Below, in pieces: positions 1-7,675 of a DNA stretch of 47,654 bases. The notes below the pieces were generated by a model. The model did no database searches and was not told where the DNA came from. It worked only from the letters and a program-made list of their open reading frames with translations. The position numbers and the translations under genes were made by a program. Every line of letters begins with the position of its first letter. Positions within the stretch are counted from its first letter, which is position 1. The stretch is from Thermovirgaceae bacterium (lineage in GTDB: Bacteria; Synergistota; Synergistia; Synergistales; Thermovirgaceae), in assembly GCA_030656095.1 (NCBI GenBank), contig JAUSOU010000159.1, positions 1-47,654 on the forward strand. Direction: 5' to 3'.

Positions 1-882
1 GCCCAGCCTGCGGCACTGGTCGCGGTAGGGCGCTTTCATCCCTTCGTGATAGACGACCGCACGAACGCCTCCGCGAATGCTTTCAGCGGCCGCGAGAAGT
101 TTCGGGTAACCACCTTCCGAACCGTAATCCCCTGATACTATCCACTGGTTGGGAAGGATATGGCTTATTCCGAACGGATGATCGACGTTCATCGCGGCTT
201 CGGAGAAGGAGTGCTCGAAGTGGACCCCGCCCACGCAGATGACGTTTCGAAGCGGTTCTTCGCTGGAGAAGGGGCTCGTCAGGCTTCGCGCAAGGACATC
301 TATCGCTCCTGTATTCCCCCAGCTTGCCGGCGTACTGCCGATCTCTATATCCAGCATTGGGATCGGGAACGAGTGAAGATCTTCGGGGTTCTGATCCTTG
401 AATGTCCCCGTCCAGTGGGTGGCTTCGGTCACGACCGTAAAGTCATCCAGCCCGGCATCGCTGCGGTTCTTTTCGAGGGCATGAAGAAGATTCCGCATGA
501 AACGGGAATCGGCGGGAGGGAATATCCCGGCCTCCACGTCGCCGATGGTGTGGACGGTCAGCACCTTGTCCGGCGCGTTCGCTCCCTCGTGCCAGTCGAC
601 CTCCGCGGCAAGGTCGAAATCGAGGAAATGCTCCCTCAAAACCGGAAGGTAGCGTCGGAAATCGTAGCTGACGAGCATATCCTGCCTCATGAAACAGAAG
701 CGGTTTCCGTGTTCGTCGACGTGCTCCATGACCGGATAGCCGTCAACGCAGAGATCCAGCTCCTTCGGGCGGAACAGCTTCTCGACGCATTCGAACGCTG
801 AACCCGATACGTGATCGTACCCATCTCCGACGCAGAAAAAATAAACGGCCCTGCGGGGCCTGTCCTGTGGGTTTCCGTTCAT
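1..882 (-). CDS. dtdA: D-aminoacyl-tRNA deacylase, DTD2/GEK1 (DtdA) type, 3' end outside window
   Basis: Reading the minus strand from ATG at 882 gives 294 codons without a stop, continuing past the window edge. The second half carries the family's signature blocks in order: a TEATHW motif (archaeal form EATHHGP), then IEIGST followed by a W, then GGVHF (archaeal GGGHY) and FG-SHILP (archaeal FGHILPKY). Family members hydrolyse D-aminoacyl-tRNA and recycle the tRNA; they are typical of archaea and plants and uncommon in bacteria. An SD (GGGAGG) lies 10 nt upstream of the ATG. The N-terminal third is less like the archaeal proteins, so substrate range is open. It is divergent from a B3/B4 editing-domain gene, which suggests a shared role in tRNA quality control. 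Family assignment is fairly firm; activity is inferred. Confidence 0.78.
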   Translation of the reverse strand, partial: MNGNPQDRPRRAVYFFCVGDGYDHVSGSAFECVEKLFRPKELDLCVDGYPVMEHVDEHGNRFCFMRQDMLVSYDFRRYLPVLREHFLDFDLAAEVDWHEGANAPDKVLTVHTIGDVEAGIFPPADSRFMRNLLHALEKNRSDAGLDDFTVVTEATHWTGTFKDQNPEDLHSFPIPMLDIEIGSTPASWGNTGAIDVLARSLTSPFSSEEPLRNVICVGGVHFEHSFSEAAMNVDHPFGISHILPNQWIVSGDYGSEGGYPKLLAAAESIRGGVRAVVYHEGMKAPYRDQCRRLG

Positions 883-956
883 GGCTTTTGCGCCTCCCGG
901 TAATTTGTCCTGTTATTATATATGGCGTCAGGATCCGCGAAAGGAGATGCTCGTCG
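883..956. promoter_or_regulatory. Divergent promoter region between dtdA and the B3/B4 gene
   Basis: This 74-base gap serves two divergent genes. On the minus strand TATAAT (plus positions 915-920) lies 17 nt from TTTCGC (938-943), a plausible promoter for dtdA. An AAGGAG SD at 941-946 serves the TTG start at 957 on the plus strand. The plus-strand promoter is not clear. Confidence 0.35.
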
Positions 957-1667
957 TTGAAGGTCGAGATCGCACAGGAAGTCTTTCAGAAGTACCCGGA
1001 TTACCGGCGAATAGTCGTGATCGGGAAAGACCTGGACAACTCGGAGGAGGACGCCGCTCTGCTCGCCCTTCTCAGGGAAGCCGAGGCAGAAGTCCGGCAG
1101 GACTCCGATCTGGAAAATCTCAAGGAATACCCGCCCATTGCCTCGTGGAGGAAGGTCTTCGAGGATATGGGACTGAACCCCAACAAGTTCCCTCCGTCGA
1201 TCGCAAACCTGATAAAGAGGACCCGCTCAGGCAAGGATCTTCCGTTCGTCAACAGGCTTGTGGCGATATTCAACATCATCAGCCTCAGGTATCGGATCCC
1301 CTGCGGAGGAGACGACCTGGGGTGTGTGATCGGCGATGTCCGGCTGGGCCCCGCAAATGGCGACGAGGTCTTCGCCCACCTCGGCAACCCGGAGGCCGTG
1401 GAAAACCCGGCGCCGGGCGAGATGATCCTGCACGACACCGGAAACGGAAGCGTCTTCTGCAGGGGATGGTGCTGGAAGAACGGCGACCCCAGCAAGATAA
1501 CTCCGCAGACGCGGTTCGTCGCCATCAACCTGGATGCCCTGCCCCCCGTGGATCGCGAAACGCACGAAAATGCAGCAGGCGAGCTGACCGCCCTTCTCAA
1601 GGATCACTGCGGCGGGACTGTCAGATCCATGCTGCTGGAACCGGGAAATCCTTCGTTCGAGGTCTAG
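957..1667 (+). CDS. B3/B4 tRNA-binding (PheRS beta-type editing) domain protein
   Basis: A 236-residue protein made almost entirely of the B3/B4 domain found in the beta subunit of phenylalanyl-tRNA synthetase, where it hydrolyses mischarged Tyr-tRNA(Phe). Supporting blocks are the N-terminal YPDYRRIVVIG strand, the central WRKVFEDMGLNPNKFPPS segment, a D-x-G-C pocket near residues 115-125 and the NAAGELTALL C-terminal helix. Free-standing copies are common, and their substrates mostly unknown. The TTG at 957 is chosen because AAGGAG lies 10 nt upstream; a longer reading frame from 867 would run through the divergent promoter. umuC follows 26 nt downstream on the same strand. Confidence 0.75.
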   Translation: MKVEIAQEVFQKYPDYRRIVVIGKDLDNSEEDAALLALLREAEAEVRQDSDLENLKEYPPIASWRKVFEDMGLNPNKFPPSIANLIKRTRSGKDLPFVNRLVAIFNIISLRYRIPCGGDDLGCVIGDVRLGPANGDEVFAHLGNPEAVENPAPGEMILHDTGNGSVFCRGWCWKNGDPSKITPQTRFVAINLDALPPVDRETHENAAGELTALLKDHCGGTVRSMLLEPGNPSFEV

Positions 1668-1693
1668 GGGCTTTCGGGGGGCGCTGCGCGGAT

Positions 1694-2890
1694 ATGATAA
1701 TTGCCCTTTGCGACTGCAACAACTTCTTCGTTTCATGCGAACGCAGACGCGACCCTTCGCTTGAGGGGCTGCCGGTCATCGTTCTGTCCCACAACGACGG
1801 TTGCGTGATCGCGCGCTCGAACGAGGCCAAGGCGCTGAATATAGGGATGGCGGTCCCTTTTTTCACCGTCAGGGGCATCTGCAAGGCTCACGGTGTGGTT
1901 GCCCTCAAGGGCGACCACACGCTCTACCGTCAGACCTCGAGGGATGTGATGGAGTGCCTGGGCGGGCTTTTCCCGGAGGTGGAGGTCTCCTCCATAGACG
2001 AGGCATATCTTCTGCTGACCGGGATTCAGACACTTGACCCGGCACGCACCTGCCTCGGCGCAAGGGGAAAGCTCCTGCTAAGCACGGGGATCCCGGCCTC
2101 TTTCGGAATAGCCCCCACAAAAACCCTGGCAAAGATCGCCAGCCGTTTCTCGAAAAAGGACCCTTCCTATAACGGAGTCTTTAACTTCTTAGACCATCCG
2201 GCGGCGGATGATCTTCTGGCTTCTCTTTCAGTCGGCGATGTCTGGGGGATCGGCAGCCGTTCCCTTGAGAGACTGCGGCAGATGGGCATACGGACGGCCC
2301 TGGATCTGAAGAATGCGGATGACGAAAAGCTCCTGAAGCGGTTTCCCATCGGCATGCTAAGAACCTCGCATGAACTCCGCGGGGTATGCTGCCACTCTTT
2401 CGAGCCCGATCCGGAAAGTCATAAGTCCATACAGATCGCCCCATCCTTCAGGAAGCCCGTCACCGACCTGGAGACGCTCCAGTCGACGGCAGCGGAGCAC
2501 GCCGTCGAGGCAGCCAAAACACTTAGAGCCGAAGGGCTTGTCTGCGGGGTAGTCCAGGTATCCATACAGACGAACCCGTTCAGAAAAGACCTCCCCCAGT
2601 ACGAAGCGACAGCGGATCAGCGTATCGAAGAGCCGACGGACTATTCACCGCTGCTTGCCGATGCAGCAAGACAAGCGACCGAAAAGATCTACAAACCGGG
2701 TTACGCCTACCGCAGAGTGGGGGTAGTGCTTGGTGACCTTTCGGATTCCTCATCGCGACAGAGCCTTCTCTTTTCGACCAGAGACAGAAGCAGGGAAAAG
2801 AAGCTCATGGAGGCGATGGACAGCATCAACAGAGCGCTTGGCGATGACACCATAAAACCCTGGTTCACCAAAGAAACCCCAGCCGAATAA
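1694..2890 (+). CDS. umuC: Y-family DNA polymerase, UmuC-like
   Basis: A 398-residue error-prone lesion-bypass polymerase related to the catalytic subunit of Pol V. The start gives ALCDCNNFFVSCE, the UmuC form of the first catalytic aspartate block. SSIDEAYLLL near residues 100-110 carries the other catalytic acids, followed by GIAPTKTLAKIAS and the helix-hairpin-helix GDVWGIG. A QSLLF element near residue 365 resembles the beta-clamp-binding motif. It is slightly shorter than E. coli UmuC (422). The reading frame is open upstream to 881, but that part is a shadow of the B3/B4 gene. No umuD or lexA-like gene is adjacent. The SD is weak (G-run at about 1676-1681). Confidence 0.92.
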   Translation: MIIALCDCNNFFVSCERRRDPSLEGLPVIVLSHNDGCVIARSNEAKALNIGMAVPFFTVRGICKAHGVVALKGDHTLYRQTSRDVMECLGGLFPEVEVSSIDEAYLLLTGIQTLDPARTCLGARGKLLLSTGIPASFGIAPTKTLAKIASRFSKKDPSYNGVFNFLDHPAADDLLASLSVGDVWGIGSRSLERLRQMGIRTALDLKNADDEKLLKRFPIGMLRTSHELRGVCCHSFEPDPESHKSIQIAPSFRKPVTDLETLQSTAAEHAVEAAKTLRAEGLVCGVVQVSIQTNPFRKDLPQYEATADQRIEEPTDYSPLLADAARQATEKIYKPGYAYRRVGVVLGDLSDSSSRQSLLFSTRDRSREKKLMEAMDSINRALGDDTIKPWFTKETPAE

Positions 2891-3001
2891 TGAGCTCTGT
2901 TCGGGGAGATCAAACCCAAAGCGAAGCAGGGCTCTTGCCGTCGAACGGAAGATAGTTTATTCTGTCACAAAATGTTCGAACAAACGGGTGGAGGAGTTAT
3001 A

Positions 3002-3466
3002 TTGGCCGACAAGACATTCATAAAAAAGATGGGACACCGTTTCCTCTTCGAGGAGGGCGCCTGGATAGCAGCCGGGTTTTTCCGCGACGGCGACGGCAAC
3101 ACCTGGCATCTCTCGGGCCGGGCAGAGATCAGCCACAGGGATGACGTCTGGATCAACAGCAGCCTTCTGGAGATAGAGGGAGATACTCCCATACGCATCG
3201 AAAACATATACGAAATAGTTCCGTTCGAGAGAGGAAGCGACGCCACGACCTGGCGGTCGGTGAATCCTGACCTCGGGACCCTTGTAGGGACTTATGCCGT
3301 TGTGGGTGATTCCATCCTCTCGGCCTTCCGCACGGAGGACAGCACTTTCTACGGAACGGAGTACTTCAAGAATGTCGACCCCGATACATACGCGAGCAGA
3401 GGCGTTCTTCTCCGCCATGGAAAGATAGTGTCGTCCTGGTCGGAGACCCTGACCCGAAGAGCCTAG
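3002..3466 (+). CDS. Hypothetical protein
   Basis: A 154-residue soluble protein not recognised as any family. It has no signal peptide or membrane segment, is rich in aromatic and acidic residues, and looks mostly beta (alternating stretches such as WHLSGRAEI and WINSSLLEIEG). TTG at 3002 is preferred because GGAGGAG lies about 7 nt upstream; the in-frame ATG at 2972 has no SD. It lies alone between umuC and a convergent exported protein. No function is offered. Confidence 0.6.
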   Translation: MADKTFIKKMGHRFLFEEGAWIAAGFFRDGDGNTWHLSGRAEISHRDDVWINSSLLEIEGDTPIRIENIYEIVPFERGSDATTWRSVNPDLGTLVGTYAVVGDSILSAFRTEDSTFYGTEYFKNVDPDTYASRGVLLRHGKIVSSWSETLTRRA

Positions 3467-3498
3467 GCAGAGGTATCGGGGCCGCTGGCTCTTTGCCT

Positions 3499-4287
3499 CT
3501 ATGCCCCGGAATGGAGAGCCTTCCTCACCTGCTCGATGATCTCCAGAAGTTCGCCGTAGAAGAGCTGCTGATCCAAAGGCGACTCGGTTATCCCCGGTAC
3601 GCCGAAAACATCGTTGTACGAGTTCATGACGGCGTTGAACCCCACGTTGACGAGAGATCCCCCCTCAAGTATCAGGGCGTCGTAATGGCAGCTGAACCAG
3701 TAGACATCATCAGGCCTTCCGTCATAGGGAGGGCCGTAGTTATGCTTCCATTCGAACTGCCCGAGTATCTTGAGATCCTTTCCTTCACGGACAAGGTTCA
3801 ACTTCCTTACTTCAGACCAGTAAACTGAGGGATCCCTCTCCTTTTTTGGCGAAGAATCTGTATCGGGAGAGCCGGGGTCCTCATAGTCGGCCAGGTCGTA
3901 TATCTTCCCGAATGGCATGACCTGTCCAAAGTACTCGATCTTCCACTTTTTGCCGTCGAAGATCTCCCTGGCGGATATTCCCTCCGAAAGGACAATGCTG
4001 ATCCCTGCGACTTTCTGTGTGAACAGGTCGAAGCTCAACGACTCTCTCTGGCTGTTGCCGCGTACTTCCCTGAAATAGTAGTTGAGCTTGTAACCGCCCC
4101 CTGCCTGCGGTGGCCTGATAGCATACCCTTTATCCAGCATCAGGAGGTCCACCGCTGTTTTGATCATCACCAGCGTTTCACCGTCGTTGGGCTGGACATC
4201 GGATGCGGCATACCCCGGACGGCAACAAAACGCCGAGGCAAAAACGGCGGACATGATCAGAAAGGCGAGTCGCGTCTTCAATGGCAT
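3499..4287 (-). CDS. Hypothetical exported protein
   Basis: A 262-residue protein with a clear Sec signal peptide: positively charged MPLKTR, a hydrophobic stretch to about residue 20, and a likely cleavage after PGYAA. The mature part is hydrophilic and acidic, with many tyrosines and tryptophans and no motif I recognise. A GGGGGTGA stretch lies just upstream of the ATG. Probably periplasmic or at the cell surface. It is the last minus-strand gene before the convergent hypothetical gene at 3002-3466. Confidence 0.65.
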   Translation of the reverse strand: MPLKTRLAFLIMSAVFASAFCCRPGYAASDVQPNDGETLVMIKTAVDLLMLDKGYAIRPPQAGGGYKLNYYFREVRGNSQRESLSFDLFTQKVAGISIVLSEGISAREIFDGKKWKIEYFGQVMPFGKIYDLADYEDPGSPDTDSSPKKERDPSVYWSEVRKLNLVREGKDLKILGQFEWKHNYGPPYDGRPDDVYWFSCHYDALILEGGSLVNVGFNAVMNSYNDVFGVPGITESPLDQQLFYGELLEIIEQVRKALHSGA

Positions 4288-4377
4288 TCACCCCCACATG
4301 AAAAAATCGAGCCTCACAGGTCTTTTTTTCTCAGGTCTTTTCTACTTCTCCTTGATGAATTTTCCGAAGATCCACCC

Positions 4378-4530
4378 TTAAAGCCCCTTTTCCGTGCGGC
4401 TCAGGTACCATGTCTGCTCCTCCTGGAGCTCTACATATTCTATGTGCAGACCGTACCTGACCATTTCACCGTCCTGCATGATGCCGACGATGACCTCTTC
4501 GCTGCCGGGTTCATGTTCGATCACGTGCAT
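4378..4530 (-). CDS. Small hypothetical protein
   Basis: A possible 50-residue protein (starting MHVIEHEPGSEE) divergent from carbamate kinase. An AAAGGGA SD lies upstream of the second of two close in-frame ATGs. The composition is acidic with a beta-like pattern, and no family is recognised. The reading frame extends further upstream, but that part overlaps the arcC promoter and is unlikely to be translated. Being so short, it could be chance; the sensible SD and the in-frame double ATG favour a real gene. Confidence 0.45.
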   Translation of the reverse strand: MHVIEHEPGSEEVIVGIMQDGEMVRYGLHIEYVELQEEQTWYLSRTEKGL

Positions 4531-4556
4531 ACCCATTCCCTTTCGGATCAATACTA

Positions 4557-4586
4557 TTGAACTTTTTGTGGCGAATGGTTTACAAT
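4557..4586 (+). promoter_or_regulatory. Putative sigma-70 promoter of arcC
   Basis: TTGAAC (4557-4562) and TACAAT (4581-4586) are separated by 18 nt, giving a leader of about 40 nt before the ATG at 4632. The SD AAGGAGAG at 4615-4622 completes the start region. Confidence 0.55.
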
Positions 4587-4631
4587 TTTCAGGTTTCGGG
4601 ATTTTCTGACAGAGAAGGAGAGACGAAAAAC

Positions 4632-5588
4632 ATGTCGGCAACCAAGATTGTTATTGCGTTGGGCGGGAACGCCCTCCAGGAGGCGGGAACCCCTCCGACC
4701 GCCGAGGCACAGCTTGCTGTAGTAAAGAAAACCGCCGAGTTCCTGGCCGAGATAAGCTGCAAGGGGTATGAGATGGCGATAGTCCACGGAAACGGGCCAC
4801 AGGTCGGAAGGATAGTCCTGACCCAGGAGATAGCCTCGAAGATAAACGAGCAGACTCCGGCCATGCCTTTCGACGTCTGCGGAGCGATGAGCCAGGGTTA
4901 CATTGGCTATCACATCCAGCAGGCTCTCAGTGACGCGCTTCGAAGCCGAAACCGCAACATCCCCGTGGTTACGCTCGTGACCCAGGTCGTGGTCGACGCC
5001 AAGGACCCCGCCTTCCAGAACCCGTCAAAACCGATCGGGCAGTTCTACACAGAGGAAGAGGCCAAGAGGATCGCAGATGAGAAGGGTTACATCATGAAGG
5101 AGGACGCCGGGCGCGGATGGCGCAGGGTCGTTCCCTCTCCCCAGCCCAAAAAGATCGTGGAGCTCTCGGCCGTGAAACGCCTGTGGAATACCACCATCGT
5201 CATAACAGCGGGCGGAGGCGGGATACCCGTCGTCGAGAACATGGACGGTTCGCTCACCGGAGTCGCGGCCGTGATCGACAAGGACCTTGCGGCCGAAAAG
5301 CTGGCCCAGGATATCGAGGCCGACATCCTTCTCATTTTGACGGAGGTCGACAAGGTCTGTCTCAACTTCAAAAAACCCGACCAGAAGTTCCTCGACCACA
5401 TGACGGTACCTGAGGCCATCCAGTACATGGAAGATGGGCACTTCGCACCGGGGAGCATGCTTCCCAAGGTCCTTGCGGCGGCCAAGTTCGCACGGACATA
5501 CCCGGGCAAGAAGGCCATCATTACTTCACTCTTCAAGGCAGTGGACGCGCTGGATGGCAAAGAGGGCACCGTCGTTACCATGGCCTGA
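4632..5588 (+). CDS. arcC: Carbamate kinase
   Basis: A 318-residue amino-acid-kinase-fold enzyme of normal length. It transfers the phosphate of carbamoyl phosphate to ADP, giving ATP, CO2 and ammonia, the energy-yielding last step of arginine deiminase or citrulline fermentation. Visible family blocks are IVIALGGNAL at the N-terminus, VHGNGPQVG near residue 55, AMSQGYIGYH, GWRRVVPSPQP, the glycine-rich AGGGGIPV and the DKDLAAEKLA nucleotide-site segment. The ATG at 4632 has an SD and a promoter upstream; the in-frame codons back to 4557 overlap that promoter. No arcA or argF is adjacent, so it stands alone here. A strong terminator follows. Confidence 0.95.
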   Translation: MSATKIVIALGGNALQEAGTPPTAEAQLAVVKKTAEFLAEISCKGYEMAIVHGNGPQVGRIVLTQEIASKINEQTPAMPFDVCGAMSQGYIGYHIQQALSDALRSRNRNIPVVTLVTQVVVDAKDPAFQNPSKPIGQFYTEEEAKRIADEKGYIMKEDAGRGWRRVVPSPQPKKIVELSAVKRLWNTTIVITAGGGGIPVVENMDGSLTGVAAVIDKDLAAEKLAQDIEADILLILTEVDKVCLNFKKPDQKFLDHMTVPEAIQYMEDGHFAPGSMLPKVLAAAKFARTYPGKKAIITSLFKAVDALDGKEGTVVTMA

Positions 5589-5604
5589 CCGCGGATCCCG
5601 ACAA

Positions 5605-5638
5605 AAAGAGGCCCCGGGAAAATCCCCGGGGCCTCTTT
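5605..5638. terminator. Bidirectional intrinsic terminator
   Basis: Perfect 14-bp arms (5605-5618 and 5625-5638) around a 6-nt loop, with A-rich left and T-rich right ends. It lies between the convergent ends of arcC and the helicase gene, so it can stop transcription from both sides. Confidence 0.85.
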
Positions 5639-5650
5639 CATATCATTCGT

Positions 5651-7351
5651 CTATGCTCGAACAGCCCGCGGCCTCGACTGCTCCCTGCGGCGGCTTGCAT
5701 TCGCCGCCTTTGAGAGAGATGCTCCCGAGAGGCTGTCCGGGTTCCGGCGATACTTTTCGAAGGCCTCCGGCATGAGTTCCACCATCACGTGGTCCTTCCT
5801 GAGGACGATCTCGGCCACGTCTCGGCTGCTGATGTCGAGTGCGGAGCATACGGTCCTCAGGACCTTGCCCGCATTCCATTCGGCGGCATCGGTTACGCCG
5901 ATACGGACGAGCGTCCCCTTCTGACGACGGCCCTGGGGCCTTTTTTCTGCGCGTGCAGGTACGCTCTTGATCTTCCGGCTTACCTGCTGCTCCCTCTCTC
6001 TGTCGAGCTCCGCCTTTAGAGAGTAGCCCGAGCGGATGCTCTTTTCGGCAATCAGCAGGAGATTGGTCACGAGATCGACGGAGTCGGTCCGCTCAAGCAG
6101 ACTGGCGGCCCACTCCCTGGTTCCGGATTCTTCTGCCTGGGAGATGTTGAGTATTTTCTCTTCGTAACGGGCCCGCTGCCTGGCGCGAATAGCCTGGGTG
6201 TCCGGAACGGGGAGCCAGCTGATCGTTATTTTGGTGTTCCTGAGCATCCCCCGGAGCTTGTCAGACTCGGCAAGCGTCAGCACAAGGATGTCTCTCCCCT
6301 CGTTGCCCGCGCGTCCGGTCCTTCCGCTGCGGTGGATGAATGTATCGGCATCGGATGGGAGCCCGAACTGGAAGACATGCTCAACATCGGGAACATCAAG
6401 CCCTCTTGAGGCCACGTTGGTGGCTACGAGGTGCGATACCCTGCCGGATACGAACATTGCGAGAGCCTGATTTCTCTCTCTCTGGCTCATGTCGCCGTGG
6501 AGGCAGCAGGCACTGAAACGCTCCTGCGTCAGACGGTTGGCGACCTCGATGGTCTCGGCGCGTGTCTGGCAGAAGACAAGTCCCTTGTGGGAGTTCTCCC
6601 AAAGCAGAACGTTGACAAGGCCGTCCATCTGCCGGTTCCTCGGCGTAGTGTAGACTGTGTGGACGATATCCTCGTGCTGGGCTCCGTCCTCCACCAGCGA
6701 TACCATCTTCGGGTTGGAGAGGTACTTGCGGGAGAGTGCGCGGACGGCCGGAGGCATTGTCGCTGAGAAGAGCCAAGTCTTCTCCCTGCCTGGGATTGCG
6801 GTGAGTATGGCCTCGAGCTCCTCGCGGAAACCCATGTCCAGCATGTGGTCACCCTCATCGAGCACGACGGTGTGGACCGAGTCCATCTTGAGCGTGCCCC
6901 GGCGGATGTGGTCGAGGATCCTTCCCGGCGTTCCGATAGCGAACGCGACTCCCTTTTTAAGGTCACGGATCTGCGCCGACATGTCCATTCCGCCCACGAG
7001 CGAGGTGGAGGGGCAGTTGAGACCGCGGGAGACCCAGACGGCCTCCCTGGCTATCTGCATGGCGAGCTCCCTCGTCGGGGAGATAACCAGAACACCGGGC
7101 TTCGAAGGATCAAGGCGTTCGTCGCTCATAAGGGGCAGAAGAAACGCCAGAGTCTTGCCCGATCCGGTTTTGGCGCGGACGATGAGGTCCGCCGAAAGGT
7201 CTTCATGGCCGAGAACGGCAACCTGCACGGGGGTAGGTTCGGTGAATCCCTTTGCTTCAAGAGCCTTCAGAAGTTCCTTGCGCAGATTGAAATCAGCGAA
7301 CGACTTCACTTCGGGCGATTCTGTTCTTTCCATCGTTTGGGTCTGTTCCAT
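5651..7351 (-). CDS. DEAD-box ATP-dependent RNA helicase, DbpA/CsdA-like
   Basis: A 566-residue RNA helicase. Motifs in order: F-x-x-FNL Q-motif region, AKTGSGKT (Walker A), PTRELA, GTPGR, VLDEGD (motif II), SAT, then in the second lobe VFCQTRAET, VATNVASRGLD and HRSGRTGRAG. The C-terminal RIGVTDAAEWNAG segment matches the DbpA-type RNA-binding domain, which targets ribosomal RNA in that family, so ribosome assembly is a likely role. Motif II reads DEGD, not DEAD. The start MEQTQTM is chosen because AGGAGG lies 11 nt upstream; the frame is open to 7408, but that part contains a terminator-like hairpin in the leader. A basic tail ends the protein. Confidence 0.93.
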   Translation of the reverse strand: MEQTQTMERTESPEVKSFADFNLRKELLKALEAKGFTEPTPVQVAVLGHEDLSADLIVRAKTGSGKTLAFLLPLMSDERLDPSKPGVLVISPTRELAMQIAREAVWVSRGLNCPSTSLVGGMDMSAQIRDLKKGVAFAIGTPGRILDHIRRGTLKMDSVHTVVLDEGDHMLDMGFREELEAILTAIPGREKTWLFSATMPPAVRALSRKYLSNPKMVSLVEDGAQHEDIVHTVYTTPRNRQMDGLVNVLLWENSHKGLVFCQTRAETIEVANRLTQERFSACCLHGDMSQRERNQALAMFVSGRVSHLVATNVASRGLDVPDVEHVFQFGLPSDADTFIHRSGRTGRAGNEGRDILVLTLAESDKLRGMLRNTKITISWLPVPDTQAIRARQRARYEEKILNISQAEESGTREWAASLLERTDSVDLVTNLLLIAEKSIRSGYSLKAELDREREQQVSRKIKSVPARAEKRPQGRRQKGTLVRIGVTDAAEWNAGKVLRTVCSALDISSRDVAEIVLRKDHVMVELMPEAFEKYRRNPDSLSGASLSKAANASRRREQSRPRAVRA

Positions 7352-7386
7352 ATAATCACTTTCCTCCTGTATTTGGGAAAGGACGC

Positions 7387-7414
7387 AAAAAAAGCGGCAC
7401 CCCACCATGGGGCC
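7387..7414 (-). terminator. Terminator-like hairpin in the leader of the helicase gene
   Basis: On the minus strand a GC-rich hairpin (7396-7414; arms include CCCCA and TGGGG) is followed by seven T residues (7393-7387), 15 nt before the helicase SD. It may end transcripts from the upstream HD-GYP gene, or act as an attenuator in the helicase leader. Confidence 0.5.
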
Positions 7415-7481
7415 CCACTTGTTGTAATCCCTTCACGGCAATGGGCCCATTATCGTGACTGGCGGGGATTTGTCAAGGGAA

Positions 7482-7584
7482 GAAACCTAAAAGTGTGGCG
7501 GGACAGCGATAATGTCACCCCTAAAGAGCGAAACGGGACAGTGAAAATGTCACCCGTTAAGGGGACAGTGAGGAAACCTAAAAG
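7482..7584. repeat. Tandem IS-end-like repeats flanked by a 12-bp direct repeat
   Basis: GAAACCTAAAAG occurs at 7482-7493 and 7573-7584. Between them lie three related units, GGGACAGCGATAATGTCACC (7500-7519), GGGACAGTGAAAATGTCACC (7535-7554) and a partial GGGACAGTGAGG (7562-7573). From memory the unit resembles terminal sequences of IS481-like elements, but no transposase is present. The rest of 7409-7674 holds no gene. Confidence 0.5.
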
Positions 7585-7609
7585 GCGTGAACAGTAAACG
7601 GTGAACGGT
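7585..7609. repeat. Period-7 repeat, locus 1
   Basis: Three consecutive 7-mers (CGTGAAC, AGTAAAC, GGTGAAC) of the period-7 family. A partner in reverse orientation lies 45 nt away. Confidence 0.55.
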
Positions 7610-7654
7610 AGAAGCAGAAGCCAAAGCTAGAAAAATTATTGTTTTCTTTTTCCT

Positions 7655-7675
7655 GTTCGCCGTTTACCGGTTTAC
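7655..7675. repeat. Period-7 repeat, locus 1 partner
   Basis: GTTCGCC, GTTTACC and GGTTTAC in tandem at the 3' end of the HD-GYP gene, just overlapping its stop codon. Inverted relative to the copy at 7585, so the pair could form a stem. Confidence 0.5.

Noticed and set aside
160-801. 213-codon plus-strand ORF
   Set aside because: Antisense shadow of the DTD2-type gene, which has clear family motifs on the minus strand.
881-1693. 271-codon N-terminal extension of the umuC reading frame
   Set aside because: Overlaps the B3/B4 gene in another frame; the extension is Arg/Gly/Ser-rich and UmuC homology begins at 1694.
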